This document shows positions 35,422-47,469 of a stretch of DNA of 64,000 nucleotides, one piece after another (positions within the stretch are counted from its first letter, which is position 1; every line of letters starts with the position of its first letter). Where the stretch lies: positions 237,343,741-237,407,740 of the forward strand of contig CM041465.1 in the NCBI GenBank assembly GCA_023213395.1, written 5' to 3'. A program made the translations under genes and the position numbers. The DNA comes from Cycas panzhihuaensis. Lineage: Eukaryota; Cycadophyta. The notes beneath the pieces are model-generated. The model had not been told where the DNA came from. It saw only the letters and a program-made list of their open reading frames with translations, and ran no database searches.

Positions 35422-36069
35422 GGGATAATTGGTACCCAATTTAACCCATGATGATGATGTTATGATAGGTTTGTGATGTTATTACTTTATTATATTATTT
35501 GTTTATTTATGTAATGCATAAAGAGGTAGGTGTATGCATATGGATATGGGTGTACGGGTGTGTGAGGTATTATGCATTGTGATGGCTTTAGTTGATTGTT
35601 ATGTGTAGTTTTTATTGTTAGACCATGTGTGTGGATGATACTCATGTTTCCTTTCATGCAATACCACACTCATGGTAGGCATACATGATCACCATGTGTA
35701 TCAATGATAGATACATATGAGGCTAGGAGGGGAAGCCATGCATGTCCACCAAGGGAGCATAATGGGTATGCAAAGGAAGCAATGATAAGAGGGAAGTATA
35801 GATACTCAAATGAAAATCCCCTAGTTGGGAAGTGATTCCAAGCTCAGAAATGAAGGAAGTTTGCATACCCAACTAGGGAATGAGAGGTTTCCCTCGGGAG
35901 GGAAACAAAAGATGTAATATAAGCAAATAAATTAGAAAGATAAAGAGCCACTCCAAACCACCATTTCACCCATAATTAGGGGGAATGATAACACACTTAA
36001 ATAGGTAGTTTAGGCTCATTTTAGAGCAAGAGGGAAGGGTGTGCCTAGTCTACTTAGGAGTAAGGAAGG
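35422..36069 (-). other. Element E post-integrase spacer
   Basis: No gene seen. Reverse of B 11349-11980, including TTTCCTTTCATGCA at 35649 and the GAGGTTTCCCTCGGGAGG block at 35881. Confidence 0.5.
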
Positions 36070-37410
36070 TCATACATATAATTTCTTTAATAATTTACCA
36101 TTGATAGCTTTCTCAAATTCAAGACCTTCTAGAGTCACTATTCTATGGGCGCCATTATCGAGGCTCTCAAGAATGATAAAAGGACTGACCTATTTAGGCC
36201 CAAATTTAGACAAGCAATTATGAAGTTATTCTAGCTTGAGGACTTGGTCCCCAAGATGCAAAGGGTAAGGATGAAGACATTTATCATACATTCTTCAAGC
36301 CCTGGATTTGGAGGTAAGATTCACTCGATATGTCATTAAGTGTCTCTCATCTAAGGTTTTGAGGTCGAGGAGGCAAGCCTGGTGACAATATTCCTCATCA
36401 ATAAGATCCTAAAGGGAAACACATAAGGAGGGGATTTCAACTTCCAAAGGGAGGACTACCTTAGTTCCATACATAACAGAAAACATGGTCATCCCTATAG
36501 TTGTATGAATGGAAGTGTGATAGGCCTATAATATGGCAGGAAGTTGAAGGTGCTAATCCCTTTGGGACTAGGCAATGATTTTCTTTAAGATATTGATAAG
36601 AGTTTTATTGAAAGACGTGATATGGCCATTGGCCTTAGGGTAGTAAGGAGAGGAAGTTTTATGGGATATCCTAAACTTCCAACAAAGCTTGTCCTTCTCC
36701 TTATTATAAAAGGAAGTTCCATTATATGTGATTAGGATATCAGGGACCTCAAATCAGTAGATAATATACTGGTAAATAAAGATAACTATAGTCTTGCTAG
36801 TACTAGAAGATAAGGAGACCACTTCAACTTATTTAGTAAAGTACTATGTTGTAGTCAGAATAAACTTATATTGCAACAAGGAAGAAGGGGTTATGATTCT
36901 AATGAGATCTAATCCCCACTGGGAAAACAACCATGGAGACAAATCAGGTGTAAGGCCTCAGAAGGTGAATGGATGATGTTGGTATGTTCATGACACCTAT
37001 GATATCATAAGGCATATGCATGGGCATCCTTGAAGAGGGACAACTAGGAATAACCCATGTAGAGGATCCTCTAGGCTATGAATTGGCCCCCAAATTGTCC
37101 CCCACAAATGCCATTATGGCATTTGTGAAGTATCTGGTCCATTTCATTGGGGTTGATGTAGTGAAGGAGGACCCCATTGAAGGATCTCTTGTACAACACC
37201 TCCTCTATGAGGAAATACTGCCTAGTAGTGGCTCTAACTCATGACCTTACCTTGTCACTAGTATTAGGATGGTATTATTCTTTAGTAAGGTATCATACAA
37301 TATCCCTATACCATTCGCTATTAGCCAATGGATGGGGGAACAAGCCTTGGATGGAAAAGATAGGCTCAAAAGATAGGCTCATCTAGTAAGGAGTCATTAA
37401 CAGGAATGTT
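36070..37410 (-). pseudogene. Element E integrase
   Basis: On the minus strand from HPLANSEWYRDIV at about 37320. Zinc-module parts and the core follow: GLDLIRI-like Asp region near 36910, NGTSFYNKEKDKL at about 36700, SFNKTLINILKKIIA at about 36590. Then MYGTKVVLPLEVEIPSLCVS, and the GPF-like SPFIILESLDNGAHRI, ending KKLYV with TGA at 36072-36070. The GP of GPF reads SP. Multiple stops. Confidence 0.82.
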
Positions 37411-37429
37411 GGAAGAGTTAGGAACGGAG

Positions 37430-37965
37430 GCATCAACTAGCTACTTAATGACCATCATTCTCTTATTTGATTTCCTATTAACAATTTGAAGATCATATTC
37501 TTGAAGGAGGATGGCTCATTTTCTAGTCCTACTAGTCAAGTTAGATCAGGTTAGGAGGTATCTCAAGGGATTATATTATACGATCACTTAAGTGATGTTG
37601 CCGAGTAGGTAATGCCTAAATTTCTTAGTTGCATGAACCAAGGCAAGGGATTCCTTCTCAATAGGGGAATAATTAAGCTCAACAACAACTAAGGTGTGAC
37701 TGATGAAATAGATGGCTCTCTCAGTTCTTGAATCATCCTCTTGAATGAGAATAGCCCCTAAGGATTTATCAGTAGTTAAGGTGTATATGATAAAGCGTCG
37801 ATCGAAGAGAGGGAATGCCAAAATCAGAGTGGAAGCTAAGGCTCTTTTGAGCTCTTGGAAAGCTTCCTATCCCTTTAGAGACCAAATGAATGGGGCTCTC
37901 TTCTTTAATAAGTTGGTAAGGGGTTTAGTATTTATGGCAAAGTTTGTCAAGAAATGCCTAAGGAA
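37430..37965 (-). pseudogene. Element E RNase H (gypsy type)
   Basis: Open part 37588-37821: FPLFDRRFIIYTLTTDKSLG, AIYFISHTL and SPIEKESLALVHATKKFRH, with Asp (TTD) and Glu (EKE) sites kept. The third region (LRYLLT) follows toward 37540 after a shift. Closest to the C copy (FDRPFVLYTSATDESLGA). Confidence 0.85.
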
Positions 37966-38990
37966 ACCCAACCTGCCAAATAATGACTTTATTTGCCATT
38001 ACATCTTAGGCAGAGGCATATCAAGGATGGTCTTGACTTATTATGGTCAATCTTGATTCCTTGTTTAGAAATGAGGAAACCTAGGAGTATGCTAGCTATT
38101 ATGATAAACACACATTTAAGAGGATTCAGGCTAACATCATATTTGTAGTATTTAGTAAAGATGACACATAAATCATTAAGATGATGGGCCCTTTTATGAG
38201 AAAGACCCATTATGTCATCCATGAAGACCTCAAGGGTTTTGTTTATGAGGTCATGGAAGATGAACTACATCGCCCTTTGGTAAGTGGTGCCTACATTTTT
38301 TAGTCCAAGGGGCATCGCTTTATAAGCAAAGGTACCCCAAGGAGTGGTGAAAGCTATTTTGTGACAATCTTCAGGAGAAATCTTGATTTGGTTGTAACTA
38401 GACAAGTTGTCCATCAATGACATAACCTTAAATTGAGTGGTTCAATTGATGATTTGATCAATAAAAGGTAAGGGAAAGTTGTCTTTGGGACATGCATTGT
38501 TGATATCACAGAAATCAGTGCATATCTAAATTGTCCCATTCTTTTTAGTAATAGGAATGATATTAGAGACCCATTTAAGGCAATTGATGGAAGTAATCAA
38601 CCCTATGTCTAAGAGTTTTTCAACTTCCATCTTTACAATAGCAGATAACCTAAGATGGGGGGGGGGGCACTGCTTTTGGCACATAGGATAAGATCTTGAC
38701 ATAGTGGTAAGATTGTTGGTGATAATGGAGGGATCCATTCCCTTTATGTTAGTGTAATCCCACACAAAAAGATCACAAAACACCTAAAAAAGAAGGGTGT
38801 ATTTCTTTATTTCTTTAGGGGAATATTCTTCTCCCATCTTGATGACCTTACTAGGGGCAAGGACAATGTCCTTATTTTTCCCCATGCATATAGCATTCCC
38901 TTCCTTGAAATGAAGGGGGGCTTGGTTAATAGGAAGGGGCAAAGAGGAACTAGGTTGACTTGGGTTAACTAGGGGTGATCCAAGGGCTAG
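37966..38990 (-). pseudogene. Element E reverse transcriptase
   Basis: From about 38960: ERGNAICMGKNKDIVLAPSK-like block, FVWDYTNIKGMDPSIITNN, AIVKMEVEKLLDIGLITSI and WVSNIIPITKKNGTI (open 38526-38783). Then NACPKDNFPLPFIDQIIN, the box FMDD followed by IMGLSHKRAHH at about 38215, NPLKCVF and LGFLISKQGIKIDHNK (open 37989-38222). The polymerase box is FMDD, as in B and C. Confidence 0.85.
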
Positions 38991-39579
38991 AATCTTCTAG
39001 TAACTAAGCTTATGGCAACCAGGAGGGAGATTGGGTGTGGATCCCACTAAATATTCTAATAACACCTCATCATTCTTGAATCAATCTACCCCATAGATAG
39101 TTACACTTGGAGAAGATGAGGAACAAGAGAAGTGGTGGGACCATAGTGATAAACCCACCACTTAATATAGTCAAGGGACTCTTCGAAAGAGTCATAGGGT
39201 GACCTCTTATGATGCATGATAGGAGTTTCCTTGACCTTATCACTTAAGGAGGATGATGAGATGGAAGGTGAATTAGCATGAAGAGCCACATGATAGGCAG
39301 GAATGGCCATGTGTGGCTTGATGAGGGGACTAGGCTCCTCAATGGAAGGGGTTTTTGATTAGGACCTAGAAAGGAGTAAGAGATCCCTACTTGTGTTTAT
39401 GAGGGATATGTGATGAGCGAGGTCCTCATCCTTGATGTTAGACTCATCTTTGCTCAAAATGGTGAGGTACCCATAGCTCCCTACACCAATAGGGGTAAAA
39501 TGAATGAGGTTGGAAGAAGAAAGTGAGGGACCTTCTTCTAAATAAGATGTTCTAGGGATGTTAATCATACAAGTAGAAG

Positions 39580-40260
39580 CCTAGGTGGATGGGCCTTTAT
39601 TGCCTTTCACTAGGTCGTGAACCACTTAATGGGATTGGTGTAATTGCTTAGTGGGAGGAGGGTCTTGGGAAATAACCTTCATTCATCCTTTGTGGATGAA
39701 TTTGAGTTGTCCTCAACGAGATGAACATATAACTCCCATCTGATCAATCCATGGACATCCCAATAGAAGATTGTAGTCCACATCTACATCGAGGACCATA
39801 ATATTGACGAGGATAGTTTTGTCCTAAAGGGTAAGAGGAATGGAAATATAACGTAAAGGCATTTTCTCACTACCATCATAGCCTTAACAAGACCATAGAA
39901 CTAGCTTAAGATCCATTATGTATAAAGGCATAGTGTTGATAGAAGAATCATTGTCTATAGTAGTTCTTTGAAGAGTACACTTGGGACTATCTATAGATAT
40001 AATAAAAGGATAGTGTTATTAGTATTCCCTTTCATTGGTCATGGGGAGATCTTTAAGGTCAAAAGAGATAATGGGTTCCCAACATAAGGCAACACCCAAA
40101 GTATGGATGGATACATCCACTTACCCTAAAGTCTCCAAGAGAAGAGGATATTATACTGGACAACTCCTCAAGACATCTATCATGGATATTCTGGTAACCA
40201 TGGTATGAAGCTCATCTATGATAGAGAAGGGTTTCCCTTTCTTGATGGGTTCAAGAAGCA
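39580..40260 (-). pseudogene. Element E aspartic protease
   Basis: Catalytic segment TIDNDSSINTMPLY at about 39930-39970, then a flap-side region, and DVDYNLLLGCPWIDQMGV at about 39730-39790, the usual end block. The Asp-Asn-Asp-Ser-Ser reading matches B; C has Asp-Asn-Gly-Ser-Ser. The stretch 38990-39580 left of it is a linker to RT with open pieces (39101-39310, 39359-39568) but no domain. Confidence 0.7.
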
Positions 40261-40659
40261 CCCTTCAAAAATCATAGCGACCAAGATGAACCAGGATGGT
40301 CTTGGGGAGTGGCAAAATCTTAGAAGGAGGGTTATCCATAGGAGGATCTAATTAGGAAGAAGAAGAGGCACCTATAGCCTTTTTGTCTGCTTAAGACTGA
40401 GTCAAATCATATAGAGGTGTGCTCTCAAGTATCTGAATAACTCTCTTTCCCTTATTTTGGGATCAAGAGAGAGAAGGGGTTTAATGGAGAGAATTGGAAG
40501 AAGAGGAAGAGCTTCTTACCCCCTTCCCCTTAGCTTACATGGGATGAGGTTTAGGAGATCTTCCTCTATTCTAATTTCCCCTTTGGTGGGCATGATGATC
40601 TCATTCCCTATGTTTGGGGAAGGGATCTCTATGAACGGGTTGGTCTAATTTGGGCCTAG

Positions 40660-42680
40660 GCTCCTATTTTGGAGAGGAATCATGATGCAAAGAAAATTTT
40701 GAATATTGTGCCCTACATTATGAATCCTTATGGAAACATTCACCATGAATGGAGCACCACTTCTTTAGTAAATAAGGATTTGTCTTTCTTGTTTGAGAAG
40801 CATGGGTATTTCCATTATTGGGAGGTGCTGCTTGAGAAGCTTGGTGAATATATTTATGAGAGGTTAGTGATGGGGGAGGAGCTTGGAGTTTAAGCTCCTT
40901 CATCGTACATTCAAAAGAACATATGGAAGAGGTCAAGGGATCCGAATTCTTTTCCATTGAGTGGGTTGAAGTCTTTGGGGGTTGTTGAAGTTTGATGTCA
41001 TGAGATGGAGGGGGTGCCTCATGCCATTGTGATAGTTTGAGAGGTTTTTTTAGACCTGCTTGGATATCAATAGCCTTAAGATCCAAACACTTGGCTATAG
41101 TGGACTCACATGTTATTGCCCCATTTTGAGGACCTCAACATGTACCTCAGGATAAAGGGCATTTACGAAGAGATCCCTTTTTAGCTCCTTAGGTAAGGTA
41201 GCCTTCGTGGAGTGAAGGAGATTATGAAAATACCTAACAAAGTCATGATTCATCTCCTTGTGACCTTGTTTAAGGGATAATAAGGCCTTGATTCCACTCT
41301 TGAAGGGGTGAACAACATCAAAGTAGTTGACGAACTCATCTATGAGTTATTGGAATGAATAGATTAAATGAGCAGGGAGGCGATAGAACTTCTTAAGGGT
41401 ATCGCCTTATAAGGAATGTGAAAAGAGCTTCATTAGGATGTGATTGTAGGCCCAATAATTAATACATACCATGGAGAAACTCTTGACATGGTCAGTTGGG
41501 TCTTGGGAATAGGTCCCATCAAACTTGGGTACCTTAAGAGGACGAGGTGGTAAGTTGATCCTTAATACCTTGATGGACAAAGGGGTTGACTTATAGTCAA
41601 CAAAGGAGTAGGCCTTTGGTTAAATTATTGGGTGAACAAAAGATGAAGGAGGAGGTGGGTATGGGTGCCTAAATCCTCCTTGAGAGGTTTGGCTAAAAGG
41701 AGGATACAAACTCCTTTCTTCTTAGTGGGAAGGGACTAATCTTGTATGTGAAGGAACTAGGAGAGGCGAATGGGTAAGGAGGACCCATCCCCCCTTGAAG
41801 GTATGCCCCTTGTTAAAAGGGGACTTGGGAGAAGGATCCTTGAGGAGAGATTTATCCTCCTTATGAAGGCATTACATATGAAGAGATGCAAGAAGAAGAA
41901 GTAGATGGGTATGGTACCAAATTTTTCCCATATTAACCACCTATAGTTGGCGCAATGCCATACGGGTGGAGGGGGCCTACCCCATAGATAGGAAGAGGAT
42001 TCCCGTTTCCATGTCCCTATGGTTAGGAGGTGTATCCCTAGGGCATATAAAGAGATGAATACTTAGGTTGAGGTTAAGAGTACGTAGGGATTTACCCTAC
42101 ATGACTAGAGGAAGGGGGACACATAGGTCCCCTAGGTAGAATAGAAGGTGGATGGACTAAGGTTGGTTGAGATGTGGTCACCTAGCTGGGAGGAGGTATA
42201 CCCAACCTAATTTGGGAAGTGGGCATACCTTGGGTGGTCCCTAAAGGATGAAGGACACAAGAAGAGGAAGAATCAATGAGAGGTGGCCCCATTATGGATA
42301 TAAAAGTTGAATGAGAAGAGTATGGGGGTGCAAACGAGGAAGAGGAGGGTGCCACACTACACAAGATGCTCTCCAACTAATTTGGAGGTGGTTGGAGACT
42401 TGTAGCTTAGAAGCATTGATGTAGCACTTCCACCACATCCATGGGAGGGGCTCCCACTTGCTCATATAAGGTTAAAGGCTCCTCATATGAAGTAGACCCC
42501 ATAAGGCAATCCTCATGGGCATCGTCACCCAGATGGTGACATCTCATGGGGAAAGAAGCTCCCACATCATATGCAAGAAGATGATGGATACTTGGGTGAT
42601 CTTAATCACTTGGATAGAAAATGGGATCTTCACCCTCTTAGGTGGGACCATGGAAAGAGGTTGAAGGTTGTTGGGTTTTA
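40660..42680 (-). pseudogene. Element E gag, main part
   Basis: Minus strand, from the cut made by element C at 42685. N-terminal conserved VVEVL block at about 42410-42440, Ser/Pro-rich part (open 42182-42376), PFVDYKSTPLSIKVLRINL and FDGTYSQDPTDHV capsid start at about 41500-41590, LKQGHKEMNHDFVRYFHNLL at about 41220-41280. Open part 40718-41086 ends with KKWCSIHGECFHKDS, a C-x2-H-x4-H-x4-C knuckle-like motif (last Cys after a stop). The gag start lies beyond element C. Confidence 0.85.
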
Positions 42681-42685
42681 GAAAC
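42681..42685 (+). repeat. Target-site duplication of element C, left copy (GAAAC)
   Basis: GAAAC here and at 55854-55858. The flanks 42640-42680 and 55859-55910 join into one gag sequence that matches 1200-1310 of element A. Confidence 0.93.
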
Positions 42686-45253
42686 TGTTTCCCGGCTTCC
42701 GGGAATGGATACGGAATCACCGACTCAGGTAAGTGCAGGTATGTCACTAGCATTATCATCACTTTTGTGTACTGATTGTCTGCTTACATATTTGCATGCG
42801 TATGACTTTGTGGGCGGCCTGGTCGTCGTCCACACCTATGTTTAGCCTATGACGACTATAGCAGGGGCACACTCTTAGCGAGTGTGGCACCCTGGTGACC
42901 GTATTACTTCCCGCATCTGCCCTCCTCTCTCCTGGATCCACCGAGTTTGCGCCACCTCCACCCGTGTGATGTCTCATCGTCGCTTGGTTAGCTTGCCACC
43001 TCATTTGGGGTCCCATTTCTGCTCCCGTGGGCCCGTTTCTTGGCTTGTTTGCTCCGGGTGGGTGTTTTAGTTGTCCTTTAGCCTTTACCGCTTGCCCCTC
43101 ACTGACCGGCCAGGGCCCCATTTGTGTCTCCAGGTGCATACCACCGTAATCTTCGCGATCATTGCGTGATCTTCGCAGATCACGAATTTTCATCACTGGA
43201 ATATTCGCGGTACCGCTAAAGTTTCCGCGGTACGACTGTCTCTGTTTGTTTTTTAAAATCCGCCGTGGCAATTTCGCATTTATTGCGAAACTGCCACGTG
43301 GTTCGCGCCTTTTCTCCCTCCCAGCCGTGCCCTATTCGCGTGCTTTAGGGTTTTGCTTTAGTACTTAAACATCTTTTGGCTCGTTTTCAAGGATCTTTTT
43401 GCTCACTTTTGGATTTACTCTCAAGAGGAACACTCTCCTGCTCTGCTCTCATTGTTGCAACAACTGGACCTGCACTCTTCATACAGCGCCCAGCTCTCCT
43501 TTGGCTTGGCTGAGACATTCTCTCAGCCCCTCAAACGCCTTGGAGAGGGCTCCTTTGAAGCGGTTTCCAGCTGTTTTCTACCCAGGCAGTCCACGAGCTC
43601 CCTGTTTGCAGGTGTGTTTCCTGCTCCACCTCCATAGCAGGCCCCTAGCCCGCTCTACTCCAGATCCGGGTGTTTGTTCCGGCCCTTCTTCACGCTTTTG
43701 GGGGCAAATCCTTGCCTCCCTTTCCAGTACTCTTCACTTTGTATTTGTTTTTGGTGATATCTACACTTGACTTATTTGTTTTCATTTGTTGCTTGAGAGT
43801 TGGTTTTCCTCCTCTTGAGGACCGCTGTACCACTCTCCCTCCGCTTCTCGCTGCCTTTGGCCCAAGGCGGGCGTTGAGGGGTTGCATAGGCTTTGGACAG
43901 GAGCTAGGTGGATTCCGCACCACCTTCCACGCTCCCTAAGCGGCTCAAAGCCCTCCAAAGCCTCCCTCTCGCCCCGTGCTACTCTTGGCTTGCAAACAAG
44001 GGTTCGAAGGCTCCCCTTGGTTGCCCAAACCAGCGCTGTCACAAGTTGCAGCGCTAATTTGGGACCCTTTATTCAGGTTTGGGTGCCATCCATAGGCCCC
44101 AACCGCGGGTTCTTGCTCCACCTTTGCTCCCCGGTTACCCGGTTTGCTCCCCGTAGCATCCTGGTTCCCCGTGGGTGTCTTTGGGTCTTTCTTGCCCCTT
44201 CTTGCAGCCGTTTTCCACCTCGAGTCTTGACTTTCTCCTCACGCCCGTGGCTCTTGGGGAGAGGTTTGGGCACCATTTGCGGTGTAGGCCACTCGAGGCT
44301 TACCTTGTTGTTTCCTTTCATTTGGATCGTTCTTCTTTGGTATTTTCCTTATTGGATTAACATTGATGCATGTACATTTAGACTCTCGTTTATGTTGTTA
44401 GACATATATTGCTAGATCTTTGTGTTGCATATAGGTGTCTCCCCAAGCAGAGGGAGACCTTTGTTGCTTATGTGTACTCGGACGCGGAGAACGTTGCCCG
44501 TGTCTCCCTTCCACCCAGAAGCGTCCCTTGCATGTGTCATATTTTATGCTATCTCATTTGCTAGTTAGCGTTTCTTTCCTTCCTTCTAGATCGCATTTAT
44601 TTTTCCCGGGAAGGTAAGGAAGCCCCTGCTCGCCGCCGCCACATTTCACATCCCAGACAGCGCGAGTGGTTGGGTGCTCCTCAGGCTACGCCATCTCTCA
44701 CGCCTTGCCCGGTGCACGCTTTGTCCCCTTCGCACCCTTGCTTTTTACCTTTTATTCCTTTCCTAGTAATTAGAACATCGAAGATTAAAAGGGAAAATTG
44801 CCTTTTCGTATTTGTTTGCGATTTATTTGCCTTGTTGCATGTACTTTTGTTATTCGTAGGAAAGGTTGTAGGAGTCTTTTCTCTCTTACCCTTCCTCCCT
44901 CTTCCCTAAGCCTTGAGCCTTTGCTTCCGTGATCGCTCAGATACCCCCGTTAGATTGCGTAGGATTGTTCTTGGCCTATCCTTGTTAGGTTCTTTCTCTC
45001 TCCTTCCGCCACCCAAGGGTGGAGGGGCCTACTCCTGTGTCGACCGGGTCTGCCCCACGTATCTTCGCCTTCGCTCAAGGTGGTGAAGGGTCACCCAAGA
45101 GTAGCCATACTCCATTGCGGATCCCGAACTCGGCCCGGCCAAGACGGCGCCTCTGCGTGGTAGTTGCTTGCCTTGTAGGTTCCACTTCCTACCGCTTTCG
45201 TCACCATCTCTCCCCGCGCCTATCAATCAGTGCTATCCCGTAGCGGCCCATCA
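42686..45253 (+). repeat. Element C 5' LTR (2.57 kb)
   Basis: Starts TGTTTCCCGGCTTCCGGG and ends CGTAGCGGCCCATCA. It matches 53347-55853 over its whole length with long identical stretches split by short differences. Open frames inside (43399-43770, 43882-44415, 44670-44909, 45019-45243 and others) have no protein signature and are chance frames in GC-rich DNA. The exact end may be off by up to 3 bases. Confidence 0.93.
43264..43370 (+). promoter_or_regulatory. Element C U3 inverted repeat and TATA-like box
   Basis: Inverted repeat with 15-base arms and one mismatch (arm CGTGGCAATTTCGCA, 43264-43278 and 43284-43298), then TAGTACTTAAAC at 43359-43370. The spacing of about 62 bases equals that in element A. 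The 3' LTR copy (about 53900-53940) has a damaged right arm. Confidence 0.45.
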
Positions 45254-45273
45254 TGCGACCATACCGGGACCGC
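45254..45273 (+). other. Element C primer-binding site, tRNA-Arg type
   Basis: TGCGACCATACCGGGACC directly after the LTR. It equals the A site with C for T at the CpG and one G missing after TG. Confidence 0.6.
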
Positions 45274-45414
45274 CAAGAAGGGAGCTAGTCTCGCCTTCTG
45301 CTGGTTTCGCTACTCCCGTGATCCTTTCTATACCGTTTGACCTCCACGCTTGGGCCCCCAACGCGTGTTATACCGCTCCTTCTCTTTTCCTCGACATCGC
45401 TTGGCCGACCTTGC

Positions 45415-47410
45415 ATGCGCCTGCTTTCTCTCGCGTTGCGCGGTCTACCCCTTTGTTAGAAGACCCCGAGTATAGCCTTCTTGCCTCGTCGGACCCGATC
45501 GACTATGGAAGGGTACTCTTCCGATTGACCTATCCCGCCTTGCTATGGAAACCCAAGCTCTTCCTTCATTATTCCCGAGTCCACCCAAGAGGGTGACGAC
45601 CTTTTACTACCCGATCGATCAACACCTTTCTTGTGCTCCCCATCCTTCTACCCACGCCATAGAGGGATCCGTTCCTCCTGAGGATTGCCACGCAGTGGGT
45701 GATTTTTATGAGGAACCTTCAGATGGACATGCCTTGTTCGAGGTCCCGATCACCTCTTATGGGTATGTGGGGACTCCTCCTGTTGACGTGCTTGAGGCTC
45801 TTGACGGATGCCGCCATGCAGCATGCTCTCAACCCCGTCCCGAATGGCTTGAGGGTGTCCTGCGCAAGGGAGCCTCTTCCTCCTCTGCTCTTCCCCCTCA
45901 CGCTTCATCCTCGTCCGCCTTTCCTGTGACAACAAACCCTTTCGTGCCTACGCATACGCCCCATTCGTTTCCTGCAGTGGGGGCACGTGGCACCTTCCAT
46001 CCCTTATCAAGACCCTAATGCCTTAGGGCCTTCTCACTGTGTCTGCCCTCACCGGGGTTAGCATACCCGTTCTCGATCCAACTAATGTGCCGCCCCTAAT
46101 CGGCACATGCCGCCTCCTAAGAGGCCTAGTCGCCTGCTAGCCTTCCGTACCGATCGGGTGGGATTCATTCCCATGCATCCTCCAACCCAGCACGTTGGTG
46201 CTTCTTTCTACGTTCCCTGTGGTATACTTCTCAACCTTAAAGGTGGTAGGGAAGCCGCCTTCCTGCTTATGGGTGGATCCGCCACACCCATACGGAATGG
46301 CCCCACCTACGGGTGGCTGTATGGGCGTAACCCTGCCCGCATCCCTCTTGTCCGCCATCTAATGCGCCCATCCGCTGTGCCTTCGCAAGGGAATCCGGCC
46401 CTTCCAAGGCGCCTTTTCCACGCCTGTCGCCAAGGGGTGGTTCCTCAAGGAGGGATGGGTGTCCTACCCCCATCCGCCTCCGCGCCACCTACTTCGATGT
46501 TCGTTGATCCTACTTGCCTGTGCAAGGGCGCCTTCTTCGTGGACTTTAGGTCAACCCTCTCTCGGTTGAGGCGTTATAACCAACTTTCCGCCTCATCCTC
46601 CTCAAGTTCCTAGATTCGATGGGACTTCGTCAAGAAGACCCCATGAGCATGTCCGTAGTTTCTCTATGGCATGCATCGACATCGGGCTTACGACCATATT
46701 TTGATGAAACTCTTCTCGATCCTTGCAGGTGACGCCTTAAATGGTTTTATCGCCTCCCCGCCCACTCCGCCTATTCATTCCAAGAATTGGTGGACGAGTT
46801 CATCAATTACTTTGATGTAGCTCGCCCATTCGAGAGCGGGATGAAATCCCTTCTCGCTCAAACAAGGTCACGATGAGATGAATCGTGACTTTGTGCGGCG
46901 ATTCCACGATCCGCTTCACTCCACCAAGGCGACTTTGCCCGAGGAGTCAAGGGACTGTTGTCAATGCACTTCGTCCCAAGTCCACGTGGAAGTCCTCAAG
47001 ATGGGGCGACCACGCAGGATTCCGCGATCGCCAAGTGCTTGGCGTTGGAGGCTATTGAGATCCAAGTCGGTCTCAAGAAACCTCTTAAGCCCTCACAACG
47101 CCGTGAGGCACCACCCCTACCAAAGACACTAAACCTTCTCACCGACGGCCTTCCTCTCATCCTACCGAGAGGACCTTAGATCCCCTCACATCGCCTATAC
47201 GCCTGCTCGAGCCGCACGATGAAGGAGCTCAAGCTTCAAGGTCCTTCGTCTCCTACTTCAAACAAACAAGTCCAACAAACTACCCAAGCTCCTCTTCCGT
47301 GAATGGGAACGCCTGATCCTCCCAAGCGAGAAGGTCCGACCCTCCGCTTGAGAAGAAGTGGTGTTCCATTCATGGGGATTGCTTCCATGACGATTCACGC
47401 TAGGGCCCAA
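45415..47410 (+). pseudogene. Element C gag
   Basis: Upstream ATG at 45415 (as at 1401 in A); a second candidate is 45505 (MEGYSSD). The longest clean part is 45545-46018, with EGSVPPEDCHAVGDFYEE, ALFEVPITSYGYVGTPP and VTTNPFVPTHTPHSFP. A Pro-rich stretch runs to about 46600. The capsid domain starts at about 46612 (FDGTSS), with GDALNGF, DEMNRDFVRRFHDPLHSTKA and LALEAIEIQVGLKKPLKPS up to about 47090. Knuckle-like end KKWCSIHGDCFHDDS at about 47355-47400. Frame is broken at several one-base gaps. Confidence 0.85.
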
Positions 47411-47469
47411 GATCCAAAGGATGCCCCTCGACGCGATTCCTCTCCCAAACGCCTCAAGGCCTAATCTAG

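Noticed and set aside
43399-44415. Long open frames in the C 5' LTR that look like a host gene
   Set aside because: The same frames recur, shifted, in the 3' LTR (54013-55181), and they lack any domain; chance frames in GC-rich LTR.
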